Notes: generated from the letters alone by a model not told the origin. A stretch of DNA of 64,000 nucleotides from Liolophura sinensis (GCF_032854445.1 NC_088305.1:20934955-20998954), one strand, 5' to 3'; counted from the stretch's first letter, positions 31,701 to 40,165 are shown. Translations and numbers: made by a program.

Positions 31701-33592
31701 AGATCTTCTTGGTAAAGCATCGATATCTGGTTCTGTAAATAATGGTTGCCATGGATTTCTTTACAGCTATATGGTGTCAGAAATCCCTGATCAACTAGAG
31801 ATATAAACAACTGCGTATTTGCAGGGATGCGAGGGACGTGGACCTCTTTACGGCTGGGGTGTCAGAAGTTCCGGTACATCAGGGGGCAGTGGGACCCACA
31901 TTCGGTAACATTCTGGCGAAACAGTTCAATGCGTTAAAGAAGGGTGACAGATACTGGTATGAAACTAGCGAACAACCACAAGCATTTACTTTAGGTGAGT
32001 GAAACAAAATATGCTTCGCCTTACATGTAGTTCGACAACTATCATGACAACTATTGGTTCGTTGCATATATATCCCTTCCCAAATGTGAGGTATCTCTAA
32101 ACTCCAACAGCACGTCGGTCAAGGTTCCAAGTGGACGGCCGTAAGTGTATTCATTTCAAATCAGTCTGAAACACTATTATCAATTCCTGTTTAGTTCAGT
32201 ATCTTCATCAGTTTTGTGCCGTGAACACCTTCCAGTCATTTCAGTCTTATTTCCAAAGTAATTCTCTATTTACCGCAATACTCCTTCCGTAATGTAGATG
32301 TTTCTGAGCGTAAGTCACCTTACCTATGTTAGTCTGGAGACCTGGAATCCAACCCGGGTCTAATTATATCAAAGACATTGAACATGGTACGTGTTGCTAC
32401 CTCGCCGGGTTAGAGAAAGGAAACAGGACTGGTTGGCCCAGTGTCAGTATAATGTGAATGGGTGGGGTGTCATGTCTGGTGTCTTCGACATGATACTTCA
32501 CTAGCGGCATGGGCTCATCTACACGCAATTAATGACACTATGTCCTCATATGACTGAAAAATTGTTAAATACGACGTACAGCCCCAAGCATACATACATA
32601 TATGTTCGCATTACATCGCTGTCAGCACTATTACCAATATCAGAATGTGTACAGGAATTTTGAACAGCGCTAAGGTCAATGGGGTCACGGTGATGAGGCA
32701 GAAATTGACGTCAGAAACAAATAACTCAGTCTAAACCTTTGTTTCTGTTAATACTCGACACACATGCATTCTCTTTCTCACCGAAAGTAAGTACAATGTC
32801 ATTGATATTGTACCCAATACAATATCATTGATGAAAACATGAATACGTGCTTCGCACAGGCTCCATTTGTCAAGTTTGTCTACTTTGTAGTCGCGGTGAT
32901 GTAAAGCGAGCGCTATTCAGCCGCGTATGCACTGGTATGAGAATCTGGCAAAGTAGTAGTGGCGTACAAGACTGTACTGGCGTACTGGCGTTACAAGATT
33001 TCTTTCGGGAAGAAGCTATAGAGCGGCAAAATATCATCGAACAAAGATCTGGCGTTTCCACATGATTGCTTTTTTTATTAAGACTAACTTTAACATTTGA
33101 TGCCAATACTAAACAAAACCATATCTTTTTCTTTGTAGCACAGCTCCGTGAGATCAAGAAAGTGACGATTGCTCATCTGTTGTGTAAGACATATAATTTC
33201 AAGAGAATACAAAAACGAGCATTTTTCAATCCAGATGAGAATACGTAAGTATACATTTCACATTCAAATGTGGATGTGCATATAGGGGGTTACATGAGTG
33301 TGGTGTAAAATGACCGGTATCCAGTATGGCAAACATTAGTTTTTGATTGTTGCTTCACAGCGAAGGGCTGATACGCGCGGTAAACAAAACCTGGACACAT
33401 GGCCATTTAACAATATGCGACAATATTACAGAGTTTAGCCAACAGTCAATGGTGATGATTTTTTTTTCTTTCCTCTTTTTAATCTGTATTTTTTACGCCA
33501 CGAAACTTTGCTTAAACTCATGCAATGTATCAGGTGTCACAAATATAAAAGACTGCAGCATTAAGGATAAAGACAGCGTGGCGAAACGCTGA
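12756..33592 (+). CDS. Animal haem peroxidase gene (12 exons recognised), probable type I membrane protein; possibly decaying
   Basis: Twelve exons join with matching phase at every junction: 12756-13707, 16054-16177, 16965-17167, 18042-18232, 23672-23747, 23892-24010, 25422-25523, 25982-26074, 30269-30981, 31825-31994, 33139-33244, 33361-33592. The product is about 1,000 residues: a Thr/Arg-rich repeat region, a short propeptide-like linker, then the An_peroxidase fold with [18 protein letters not shown], distal [41 protein letters not shown] and REHNQIA (after frame corrections), proximal [19 protein letters not shown], and a last exon with a hydrophobic segment. Family members oxidise halides or phenols with H2O2 at the surface or outside the cell. 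The covalent-haem Asp next to the distal His is Ala here. Exon 9 has several frameshifts and a stop, and exon 4 has one shift: pseudogenisation or assembly error. The signal peptide exon was not found. Confidence 0.85.
13176..13438 (+). repeat. 63-bp tandem repeat inside exon 1
   Basis: Four units beginning gggaccagtagaacaagagg and ending aaccaacgtgagaaaa; the third is 9 bp shorter. The unit is itself built on a 9-bp gggaccagt-like step that also fills 12890-13090. The length is a multiple of three, so the exon frame stays open. The other strand also stays open. Confidence 0.88.
13708..16053 (+). other. Peroxidase intron 1
   Basis: About 2.3 kb. It holds a family A SINE (15232-15375, minus) and A-rich tracts at 14876-14925. 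No exon-like frame with peroxidase motifs was seen inside. Confidence 0.6.
15232..15375 (-). mobile_element. SINE family A copy, head-truncated
   Basis: Minus orientation in peroxidase intron 1: (ttta)n, gattggtgttttgcgtcgta, ctcaagaatatttcacttat, gggggaaacccacgacc, and it stops in the middle of the body near gcaggttgctgacc. Confidence 0.8.
16054..16177 (+). CDS. Peroxidase exon 2: propeptide-like linker
   Basis: The acceptor is catatcacag and the donor GTAAGA. It enters in phase 1 and leaves in phase 2. It encodes [32 protein letters not shown] and INWISRILK, a soluble acidic helix-like stretch with no named domain. Support comes from exact phase fit on both sides and an open frame between good splice signals. 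Confidence 0.7.
16178..16964 (+). other. Peroxidase intron 2 with SINE A and a short tandem repeat
   Basis: Contains three to four copies of a roughly 20-bp unit (ctcaacaacacgcagggttc) at 16561-16630, followed directly by a plus-orientation family A SINE at about 16630-16815 (gagttcaagtccagctcatg to tacggcgtaaaa and (aaat)n). The tandem unit may come from the insertion edge. Confidence 0.7.
16965..17167 (+). CDS. Peroxidase exon 3: N-terminal part of the peroxidase domain
   Basis: The acceptor is tttgttcacag and the donor GTAAGA. It enters in phase 2 and leaves in phase 1. It encodes [31 protein letters not shown], then [18 protein letters not shown] and [14 protein letters not shown]. YRThDGxCNN(L)xNPxWGA is the signature that opens the animal haem peroxidase domain. 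Cys residues before and within it fit the usual N-terminal disulfide. The frame is fully open. Confidence 0.88.
17168..18041 (+). other. Peroxidase intron 3
   Basis: About 870 bases. No recognised repeat or exon inside. Confidence 0.5.
18042..18232 (+). CDS. Peroxidase exon 4: distal haem site (one apparent frameshift)
   Basis: The acceptor is tatgttttag and the donor follows 18232. It enters and leaves in phase 1. After an apparent one-base loss near 18060-18066, the frame reads [20 protein letters not shown], then [31 protein letters not shown]. Gln and His of GQFLAHD match the distal Gln and His of mammalian peroxidases. The Asp that makes an ester bond to haem in myeloperoxidase (just before the His) is Ala. 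Without correction the exon runs out of frame. Confidence 0.82.
18727..18900 (-). mobile_element. SINE family A copy
   Basis: Minus orientation: tttatttatttatctaattg, gatgggaggaaaccggga, ttgctggcagactttcccac, and a head with ccaattgggtcaccgaggcc. The middle is shortened. Confidence 0.7.
19385..19665 (+). mobile_element. SINE family B copy
   Basis: Plus orientation: head with gacccgggttcaaaccgtca (box B GGTTCAAAC), body gtatgtaatgtgactgagtg, tcatgtctgctgtcttcgtc and atgatactt, and tail ccgccatatgactaaaaaaa, agtacgatg and catacatacatac. This is the clearest family B copy and shows a tRNA-derived head different from family A. Confidence 0.72.
19957..20241 (+). CDS. Unrecognised 95-codon open frame, possible remnant
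   Basis: Encodes [55 protein letters not shown]. The amino-acid mix looks protein-like and not low in complexity. In another frame just upstream (about 19857-19920), [19 protein letters not shown] looks like its continuation across a frameshift. I recognise no family. It could be a processed or mobile-element remnant in the peroxidase intron, or a chance frame. Confidence 0.25.
21479..21705. repeat. 39-bp minisatellite, about six copies
   Basis: The unit is tcctttattacaagttgtca, tcttgtttgctgtacgatg. All three plus frames stay open across it because 39 is a multiple of three. It lies in peroxidase intron 4. Confidence 0.9.
22050..23660. repeat. 21-bp minisatellite, about 75 copies
   Basis: The unit is gttatcgtgtttgaccgatg plus one base, with recurrent variants (cttt for gttt, gagct for gagtt, gatca). 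It is open on both strands for hundreds of codons (SCLTDEL on plus, HRSNTIT on minus). It ends about 12 bases before peroxidase exon 5, so it forms the 3-prime end of intron 4. Confidence 0.93.
23672..23747 (+). CDS. Peroxidase exon 5: Cys-rich linker after the distal site
   Basis: The acceptor is caagctttag and the donor GTATAT. It enters in phase 1 and leaves in phase 2. It encodes [20 protein letters not shown] and KAVQ. A CC pair between the distal His and the C-F/N-P-I segment is usual in this family. The phase fit to both neighbours and the Cys pair are the support. The donor (GTATAT) is weaker than the others, and the acceptor has a short pyrimidine tract. Confidence 0.75.
23892..24010 (+). 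CDS. Peroxidase exon 6
   Basis: The acceptor is tttcctgccag and the donor GTAAGT. It enters in phase 2 and leaves in phase 1. It encodes [40 protein letters not shown]. The C-x-x-F-P-I-P-x-x-D-x-F and C-M-E-F-x-R-S boxes are diagnostic of animal haem peroxidases. The frame is open throughout. Confidence 0.88.
24011..25421 (+). other. Peroxidase intron 6 with short duplications
   Basis: Contains a family C-like stretch (about 24190-24310), an AT palindrome region (24408-24465), and a direct duplication of about 47 bp (24737-24783 and 24815-24861, gtagcacatatgctgatatg) that flanks a fragment of SINE B (ccgaaaacaccggacaca). Confidence 0.6.
24408..24465. repeat. AT-only inverted repeat
   Basis: ttaatttaattataattaat pairs with the following attaatta-rich half, giving a near-perfect palindrome of about 50 bases made of A and T only. 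Confidence 0.7.
25422..25523 (+). CDS. Peroxidase exon 7
   Basis: The acceptor is attgactgtag and the donor GTAAGT. Phase is 1 at both ends. It encodes [34 protein letters not shown]. REQhNQhxxFhDxxxhYG is the highly conserved box that begins the second half of the active-site helix bundle. The frame is open throughout. Confidence 0.9.
25982..26074 (+). CDS. Peroxidase exon 8
   Basis: The acceptor is tgttacttacag and the donor GTTAGT. Phase is 1 at both ends. It encodes [31 protein letters not shown], corresponding to the family segment L-x-x-S...LLP...C-F-x-A-G. The Cys of the usual CFxAG is replaced by Tyr-Ala-Phe here, an unusual feature. Confidence 0.82.
26730..26985 (+). mobile_element. 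SINE family A copy
   Basis: Plus orientation with head remnants (gaccgaagtggttaggactc), ctcaccaatgcggtcgctgt, gagtttaagtacagctcatg, cctcccaccataacgcc, and tail acaccagtcaaataaacaaa. Confidence 0.78.
27270..28830 (-). mobile_element. Non-LTR retrotransposon (Jockey/CR1-like), 5-prime truncated and broken
   Basis: Read on the minus strand from 28806 down. The end of an endonuclease domain comes first ([27 protein letters not shown]), then reverse transcriptase pieces [51 protein letters not shown], the active-site box [17 protein letters not shown], then a C-terminal part ([11 protein letters not shown]-type, [25 protein letters not shown]). The pieces lie in different frames and the section between NYRPISVLP and the AFD box is shortened, so the element is dead. 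It lies antisense in peroxidase intron 8. The exact clade needs a phylogeny. Confidence 0.88.
29572..29755 (-). mobile_element. SINE family A copy
   Basis: Minus orientation: (ttta)n, tgtttttacgccgtactcaa, acgacggcgccaagcattac, aaacccacgaccatccgcag, cacgtacggccggagatgaa. Confidence 0.82.
30269..30981 (+). CDS. Peroxidase exon 9: catalytic Arg and proximal His (multiple frameshifts)
   Basis: The acceptor is tactgcag and the donor GTAAGG follows 30981; it leaves in phase 2. Across shifting frames it reads DNRVNEFI, stop, [168 protein letters not shown]. Arg of DNR, Glu of VNE and proximal His of FGHS are present. Roughly six single-base shifts and one TGA where family members have Gly break the frame. 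The longest intact piece is 30375-30797. This is the only heavily damaged exon. Confidence 0.85.
30982..31824 (+). other. Peroxidase intron 9
   Basis: About 840 bases. An exon-like stretch at 31191-31271 is flanked by AG and GTAAG, but exons 9 and 10 already join in phase and in motif order without it. Confidence 0.5.
31825..31994 (+). CDS. Peroxidase exon 10
   Basis: The acceptor is tatttgcag and the donor GTGAGT. It enters in phase 2 and leaves in phase 1. It encodes [56 protein letters not shown]. This is the conserved D-h-D-L-F-x-x-G-hsE...G-P-T-F...Q-F...GDRaWYE stretch. The frame is fully open. Confidence 0.9.
31995..33138 (+). other. Peroxidase intron 10
   Basis: Contains a family B SINE in plus orientation at about 32330-32610 and a middle-repetitive segment at about 32640-32950 shared with 6.46-6.72 kb. 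Confidence 0.55.
32330..32610 (+). mobile_element. SINE family B copy
   Basis: Plus orientation: gagacctggaatccaacccg, agtataatgtgaatgggtgg, ggtgtcatgtctggtgtctt, cgacatgatacttcac, cctcatatgactgaaaaatt, gttaaatacgacgtacagcc, catacatacatatat. Confidence 0.7.
33139..33244 (+). CDS. Peroxidase exon 11: end of the peroxidase domain
   Basis: The acceptor is tttctttgtag and the donor GTAAGT. It enters in phase 1 and leaves in phase 2. It encodes [36 protein letters not shown], matching the family ending QLxEIrK-x-(S/T)hAxhhCxN...IQ..hF. The frame is open throughout. Confidence 0.88.
33361..33592 (+). CDS. Peroxidase exon 12: C-terminal membrane anchor and stop
   Basis: The acceptor is ttgcttcacag before 33361. 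It enters in phase 2, matching exon 11. It encodes [28 protein letters not shown], then a hydrophobic run ([20 protein letters not shown], about 20 residues) followed by a short basic tail ending KDSVAKR and a TGA at 33590-33592. This looks like a type I transmembrane anchor with a small cytoplasmic tail, as in thyroid peroxidase. It would place the enzyme at the cell surface if the frame is intact. Support comes from phase fit and hydrophobicity; the sequence is not family-conserved. Confidence 0.6.
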
Positions 33593-33646
33593 AAATTTGC
33601 GATTGTTTGTCCCGCAGCAAAGAAAGCCCGATAATGCGCACCAAAA

Positions 33647-33913
33647 ACACTCCAAAAAATAATCCGTTAATTTTAACAGAAAGTGTGTAACACTGAGTTG
33701 ATGCCAGATTATACTGCTATTGTAGCAGCTTCAGTATTCTGGTTGATATAACACATATATTCTATTAATTCAACATATAGAGTCGATTAGACTAACAGGA
33801 GGTCAAGTTGAATATGACAGAATTTTGTGTGATAATAACAGAATACATCCTAGTATCACTCAGACAACAGACTTTCTGTTACAATTAACAGATTCTTTTT
33901 TTTTTTGGGTGTA
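33647..33913. mobile_element. MITE, copy 1 (palindromic-end family), in the presumed 3-prime UTR
   Basis: About 267 bases with imperfect terminal inverted repeats of some 70-80 bases: acactccaaaaaataatccg, ttaattttaacagaaagt on the left and actttctgttacaattaaca, gattct(t)n gggtgt on the right. There is no coding frame. It starts about 55 bases after the peroxidase stop codon. The same family is at 35851-36121. Confidence 0.78.
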
Positions 33914-35820
33914 TCTTTACTTATTGGTGAATGTTGCTATGCTGGAGAAGTTTGGCAAAAACAATCCATTTTTAGCAATCAGATCAAATTTACTATAATT
34001 GCCCAAAAAGGCTCAAAATATTGCGCTTCAGAAAATGTCAGACTCATACCTGTATTATTTACAGAGTTAAAATGACACCAAAGCTTGAAAAGTTGTAAAG
34101 CGATCCGCATTTTAAATTTTAGGAATTTTATTACGGATTTTGGACGGTAACACTTTCACGGGCGAGGAATTCAGAAATATTACCAAAAGTTTGCGTTGAT
34201 TTGTGCTGATCCATTTCTTGCCAAAAATCTCCAACCGTTATAATTTGTTGATTTAGAGACAATTTTTTCAATTTGCTCACAAACATCAGACAAAATAATT
34301 TTTAGCAGGAGTAACCCCTCTATCTCTCCCACAGTTTTGTGGCTTTGCGCATTTGCATATTTTACTGTTGGTATTGTTTCTTTAAGCCTGTGGTGAGGCA
34401 TTGTATTATTATATTATGTATAAAATTGATTGCAATGATGTTCATGTCCACGGACGTTGGCTGTTAATAGTTACTCATCGGCATAGCGGTACTTTAATTC
34501 TTGTTTTACAAGCTAAAATCTTCTCAAAATTTGTCAAAGAATTGCCCTAATTATTGGAGGAAATGCGTTTTGGAAGACACAAAGCCAAATACTGAAGTAT
34601 TATTTTTGAGGATGTTTCGTTGTAGTTTTGTTCTTTCTGATATTTTTCAGAAACAATCTGGTGCCGTGTTCATCAATACCATCATTAAACCTGAACGTCT
34701 TTTAGGCGTTACAACAACAACGCCATTAAGTAGCGGATGTGACGGAGCGCGGATGCCAGTTGACGTCTTGGGGAGTTTTGAGGACCTACAATTTCACTTT
34801 TAACTCAGTGCTCAGCTGTTGTTTTTATGTGTGTGTGTATGTGTGTGTGTGTGTGTTTTTTGGGGGGGGGGAGGGGGGGACTGAAATAAAAAAGTGTGAT
34901 TCATGTTTTAAGATAACATTTTTCAGTGGGGCCAAAATCGAAATTTTTCCTTTTTCTAATTAAATTTTACTAAAATTTAAATATTTTCTTTTTCTTGATT
35001 ATTTAAAAAAGCTCTTAAATCGTATTGTAAAGTGATTCTAGTCAGAAATGAGGAATCGACCGCAAAACGCTTGGCAAACAACGAACCAACGGATTTTTTT
35101 GGTAGTGCGGTGAGTCATTTAGGCTTGCTCGTAGGTGTTAAGTGACGGATCTACAATTCCTTCACCTCTCTCATCCCTGCGGAAAAAAGGGGATGGGACC
35201 CCGAGCAACTCTGCGGGAAATCGTCCCCCCAATGGTTCCATTTTTTCATACTGAAATCCAGGAAAAATTAGCTTGAATCTAAAGTACCGTACAATTACTG
35301 TACAAAATGTTCTTCAGAATTGTGGTTGTTCGTATATTTCTTTTTAGTAGAACAGCAAAATTATTATCATAAACAGATTTTGTCAGTTTATAGCTTTCTC
35401 CTGGGGGGAATTCCCATCATAATAAAAATATTATTTGTGCACATATATGATACTGACATTAGAGTGTTGCACACTGTTTCCATGTATCATGTTGATTCAA
35501 ATAGTTTTATCAGTTGAAAAAAAGGAATTATTTGCTCAATAAATGGACCCATGAATTAACCATTGCAATTCATTACTTTAAACGTTCAGAGGTAACATGG
35601 CCGTCCGACAAGCCAGCTCACACAAGAGACAAGGAGTTCCATTCTATTTCTATTTTAGCGCTGAACGTTGAGTTGCGGAGAAAATGATTAAACCACTCAA
35701 GAAACTCTTCCATTTTTTGTTTATGTTTTGTGAAGTTTCATAACATAATATCCTCACGATATGGCTGAAATATTGCCTATATGGCGTTAGGCAATAATCA
35801 TTCATTCATTCCAAATATAT
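33914..35820. other. AT-rich intergenic sequence after the peroxidase gene
   Basis: No gene was recognised. A GT tract followed by a G-rich run (34828-34879) and an AATAAA (about 34884) are the only marked sites. The AATAAA could serve as a poly(A) signal but is 1.3 kb past the stop codon. Confidence 0.35.
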
Positions 35821-36145
35821 CATTTATTTACTGGATTGGATTTTTCACGCGCACTCAAAAAAATCACCTGTTAAATTTAACAGAAAGTCTATTGTTCGAG
35901 TGATGCTAGAATGTATTCTGTACAAAATGTTTCTTTAGAACAGATTAAGCTGTTAAATACAACACATATTCCATTAATTCTACACCTAGATTTTATATGT
36001 TAGACTAACAGAATATTATGTTAAATATGACAGAACATTACATTATAAAAACAGAATACATTCTAGCTCCACTCAGAAAACAGACTTTCTGTTAAAATTA
36101 ACAGCTTAGTTTTTTAAGTGCCGTTCTCAAGAATAATGGCTTTGC
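35821..36145 (-). mobile_element. SINE family A tail split by a MITE
   Basis: Left part 35821-35850: catttatttactggattgga, tttttcacgc. Right part about 36119-36145: tgccgttctcaagaata. Together they rebuild the family A tail block (ttttacgccgtactcaagaa), interrupted by the MITE at 35851-36121. Confidence 0.65.
35851..36121. mobile_element. MITE, copy 2 (palindromic-end family)
   Basis: About 271 bases. Terminal inverted repeats: gcactcaaaaaaatcacctg, ttaaatttaacagaaagtct on the left, and agactttctgttaaaattaa, cagcttagttttttaagtgc on the right (about 33 of 40 bases pair). Each end carries ctgttaaatttaacag or a close variant, itself a 16-base palindrome. There is no coding frame. Confidence 0.85.
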
Positions 36146-36669
36146 ATGTAACATAACTCGTCTGCGTTATTCCGCAGAAGATCGGTCGCTGTGGGCATGT
36201 TGGCAGCTCTCTCGCTCACAACGCTACAGTAATAAAACAATATTCTCTCTGGGATGACGTTTGCTTAATGTGACTAAAATAGGCTAAGTGTCAGGTTTGG
36301 TGTCCACTTAAAAATCCTCTTCTTGTGCTTCTATGTAAACAACTCATCAAAATTTCAAATGTAAATGTCATATCAAACATTTGAACAGCGTCGTGACATG
36401 CGGGATCTCAGCTGTTAATTTCACAAAGCCTGTTTTGACTTTAGCCAAACTCTGAAATTTGATCAAAGCACTTATTTTTGGACTCTGGGGGTCAGTTGTT
36501 CAAAAGTGTACTATTAGTTAAGTTCGGTATTATTTTTTGCCTGGAATTAACTTTGTGTTCGACAAAGACTCGTATTAAGACTAAAGCTTTGCTTAACTTT
36601 TAATCCACTTTGAACAACAAGATTGGGAACTTCTAGCAAGTGCTGAGGAAAAATAAATTTGTCAGCAAT

Positions 36670-36800
36670 TGATTTATTTCATTCATTCGATTGAGGGCGT
36701 TTAACACACTGCGACGGCGGTTAGCGTTAAGGTGGAAGGAAACCGGACAAAAAGACTTACGACCCTATGCAGGTTGTTGACAGAATTTCTCCCGTACAAC
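36670..36800 (-). mobile_element. SINE family A, degraded copy
   Basis: Minus orientation: ttgatttatttcattcattc, cgacggcggttagcgttaag, gtggaaggaaaccggacaaa, atgcaggttgttgacagaat. Heavily diverged. Confidence 0.55.
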
Positions 36801-37214
36801 AGCCTGGGGCATTCCGCGAACGCTTTTTGAGGGATTGTACCTCTATGATATGGAGAAGTCAAAGACTTGTTTGTTTTTGTCGGATGCTTATAAAGTCGTT
36901 TTCAATCTTAAATCGACTATGTCACGATGGTGTCTTTTCGTTGACGTCATACTCCTCACATCGCATGCGCTGCTGTCCACGTTCGTTTTGCACCACTGCC
37001 ACCACCTGCAAATTTTGTACAGAAATCTTGAACAACGGCGGCGGTGATGAGGCAGAAAGTGATGTCAGAAAACACAAACATTCTGTGACACACAACATGA
37101 TTCTAACCATCACCTGAAACAATTTTATATAAATTTAAGCTGGGTATACAGGTCCACACAGAGACATCAGTGGTGTGGCTTAGCGTACGTAGGTCATACA
37201 AGCTCCTAAGCACA

Positions 37215-37505
37215 TAAAAACACCTCTGTTAAAATCTAACACAACTTGTATTGTTTCATTCAACACGGAAATGTGTTACCCCAACAAAAACATGTGTTAC
37301 CCCTAAGACAAACATGTGTTACCCCAACACAAACACGTCCTAAGTAAATGTGAAGTACGCACGTTTGCGATGCAAAATAATGAAACACGGACAAGACCTT
37401 GTGTTAATTCAACACAAGATGCAGTTGTTTAAATATGACACACAACTTTTGTTGGAAAGAACACAAGTTTGTGTTCATACAACATAAGAGTTTTTGTATG
37501 AGGTC
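37215..37505. mobile_element. MITE-like element with internal tandem block
   Basis: Begins ataaaaacacctctgttaaa and ends cataagagtttttgtatg, a weak inverted match. It is rich in aacacaa/ttgtgtt. It holds three copies of a roughly 26-base block (catgtgttaccccaacacaa) at 37262-37335. It may be a relative of the 33647 and 35851 elements. Confidence 0.4.
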
Positions 37506-39820
37506 AAACTTGTCTAGTAGTGGCAATGATGTATAACAGAGCGGCTCATGTGCTGTGAGGAGTATGCGTAGAAGTATCGAGGTTGCAAAGCCATGGACTC
37601 ATTTTTAAGGTTATCGAATAAATAAGTCTTCATTCAACAAGTTGGTCTACAAGTATTGTTTATTTTTTTGAGAAAATAATACTAGACAGACTGAAGTATA
37701 ACTTTTTCACCATCACATGAAATTAAATGTTCCATGTCAAAACCGATAGTGCCTCTATATGTTTATTTGAATTGCGTTTTACGCCATACTAAAACAATTT
37801 ATATAGCCTCATACACATAAGCAGAATTCATCACCGTGTGTGACAGTTAGGTATTTGCATAATATTAAAGCACCATGAGCTTGTAAATGTATATAAACAA
37901 AATAAGGTGGGCTTGAAACCCCACTAAGATTTCTTCATAAATTTGTTTTTTTCTTTGTTTTCCGTCACTTAATTTTTACGTCCCTTTTACACGTATGATG
38001 ACGGTGTTCCCGGTTAGAAGACAGATCCAAGCGTGACATATTTACAGTGATGCCTCACTGAGACGACGTGCCAAAGCCATCGGTTGTTGTGACACACACA
38101 GTAATTACTTGTGACACACAGTAAAATAATGCTAAGATCTTAACTTATATGAGATGCACAGCGTAGAGAGTAAAACTAGAGCAGCGACGACAGTGTGATA
38201 GACGACAAATGACAACACTTGACCTATGAAATACGATCGCTAATTGTCAATTTACCTCAGTTTGTGTTTTATTCTAACTGTTCACGCAAATGCTTAAGTG
38301 GTGGTAATTTACACGCCCCCAAGCATCATGGAAAAAATAAGAAATAAATTAGAGTCTCGAAGGCGACTTTAAATCAGTCGCTTTGCCTGGTACCCGGTGA
38401 AGAGTTTGGGCCGTCATGATTATTCCATCCATTAACACAACAGTTCGGATTCTCCCATCCATATACCCGACCGCTGTCATGTATACAGCGACATTATTGT
38501 CCAAGGTGTTGATTTATCAGTTAGATAAATCAGTAAACCAGGAAGCAAATGTCAAACTTGTGCAAAATTCAGCTTAACCTCATCAACAGCCCATGGATAT
38601 ATCTCTGCGTTGGTCTCCATTTAATCCGTAGCGAACACAACGGGATCTCCTCTCTCACTTTTCTGCAAAGATAAGAAAAAAGTATGATAGAAAATGCAGG
38701 CTAATGTTGATTGCTTATTAACGCTTATGCATGCATATAATTTCTGATCAGAAGTAACAGATTTATCGGCATTTGTGTGGCCATTTGTGACATCGATAAT
38801 TGATGTTTTTAAGTCTCCACTTGCTTGCCTCGACTGAAAATCAAGAGGACTGTGTCCAGAAATACGGAAAATAATATTTTTATCGACAAACTCCACAAGA
38901 GCAATTTTTTCTATAGAGACCATGTTTTCCAAAGGTTTTCAGATTATTTTGAGGATCTAAAATTCATTCAAAGCTATTAGAATGTGTTCATAAGATATAG
39001 TTTCATCAGAAATGAATTTTAGGAAAATATCTATTTTCCAAACGTTCCAACCACAAATGAGGAAAGTCCTTATGATGACAGCCACATGACGTCACATCAC
39101 TTAAATCTGGCCGAAAAGGCCATCATATTTTATCTTACGCTAAAAGCTTTTCATGGTGCATCAAAAATTCTAGAAGAAAAAGAAGAAAATAGTTTTGGGT
39201 ACAATTTGGCCCAGACCTTTGAATGACAATGATTTTGTTACATCGTTTATATATATTCTTTTTATTTCATTTTTATTTTAATCCCTTGTTCACATGTCTT
39301 ATCCGTTTAAGGATACATGAAAAGGAACTTTAGTTTCTATGCCAAATAAAGAAAATTATGCCTGAGAATATTTGTTAAAAAATTTCATTTCGGGGGTATT
39401 TTTTACGTGTTAAATACCCCTCTATATTATGTATATTTTCCGTCAACGGTCAGATTTTTGGGAAATTAAGTCATTCTTGATCTTCCTCGGAAATGAATGA
39501 ACACCCCCGAAGTGCCTTGAACCCGGTGAACCATGTCACTACAGTGTGCGCAAGGTGACATGTACACAGATACTGGATGGCTTCTTCAGGCCCGCTTAGC
39601 ACCCCTCCGCACCCCTATACCCGTCCTCATTCGGTCTGTTCACCATACTCCCGCCCCCATTCGACCAGACCCATTCAGTCTGTCCACCAGAGTTATTTTT
39701 AAAGAGGTATCGTTGATCGAGCGAAAGTTGAAACATTTGTTTGTACTCTTACGTGTTATTACACATTATAATCTGCACATTAAGAAATAAAACCAAAATG
39801 TTTCATGTATCATTTAATTT
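37506..39820. other. Intergenic sequence with dispersed-repeat fragments
   Basis: Includes a SINE A tail scrap (37759-37800), a family C copy (about 38155-38290) and a stretch at 39190-39300 that recurs at 40455-40560. No gene was recognised. The 103-codon minus frame at 38621-38932 has no known motif. Confidence 0.4.
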
Positions 39821-39825
39821 GTGTC

Positions 39826-40165
39826 ACACCCATTTTAACTATGGTAATTAGTTTCCCGAAGAATCATTGTACCAAGTGATGTAGTAAAACACCAGACCTA
39901 ACCAGATTGGCGTCATTGGGCTGTGTTGTTGGCGTAAGGGACCGTCGTGGGACGGGTTCCGACCTGGCCAGATTGGCGTCCTTGGGCTGTGTTGTTCCTC
40001 CTGCCTGCTGGAATACCATCACCTGTTGGGTGGGTCACTGGAAATCCCCGCTCTGACAACTGTCAAAGAGACGAAGAAACAAAACTACGAGGGTATAACA
40101 TCTATAGATACGGATATGTATAGGGAGGAATTGGACAATACACGCACATAAATATTACGGTAGGC
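39826..40165. repeat. Segmental repeat R1, first copy
   Basis: Matches 40560-40880: cacccattttaactatggta, attagtttcccga-gaatca, aaaacaccagacct, tgacaactgtcaaa-agacg, cgcacataaatatta. Within this copy, a shorter block (ccagattggcgtccttgggc) is itself doubled at about 39900 and 39967. Confidence 0.8.
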
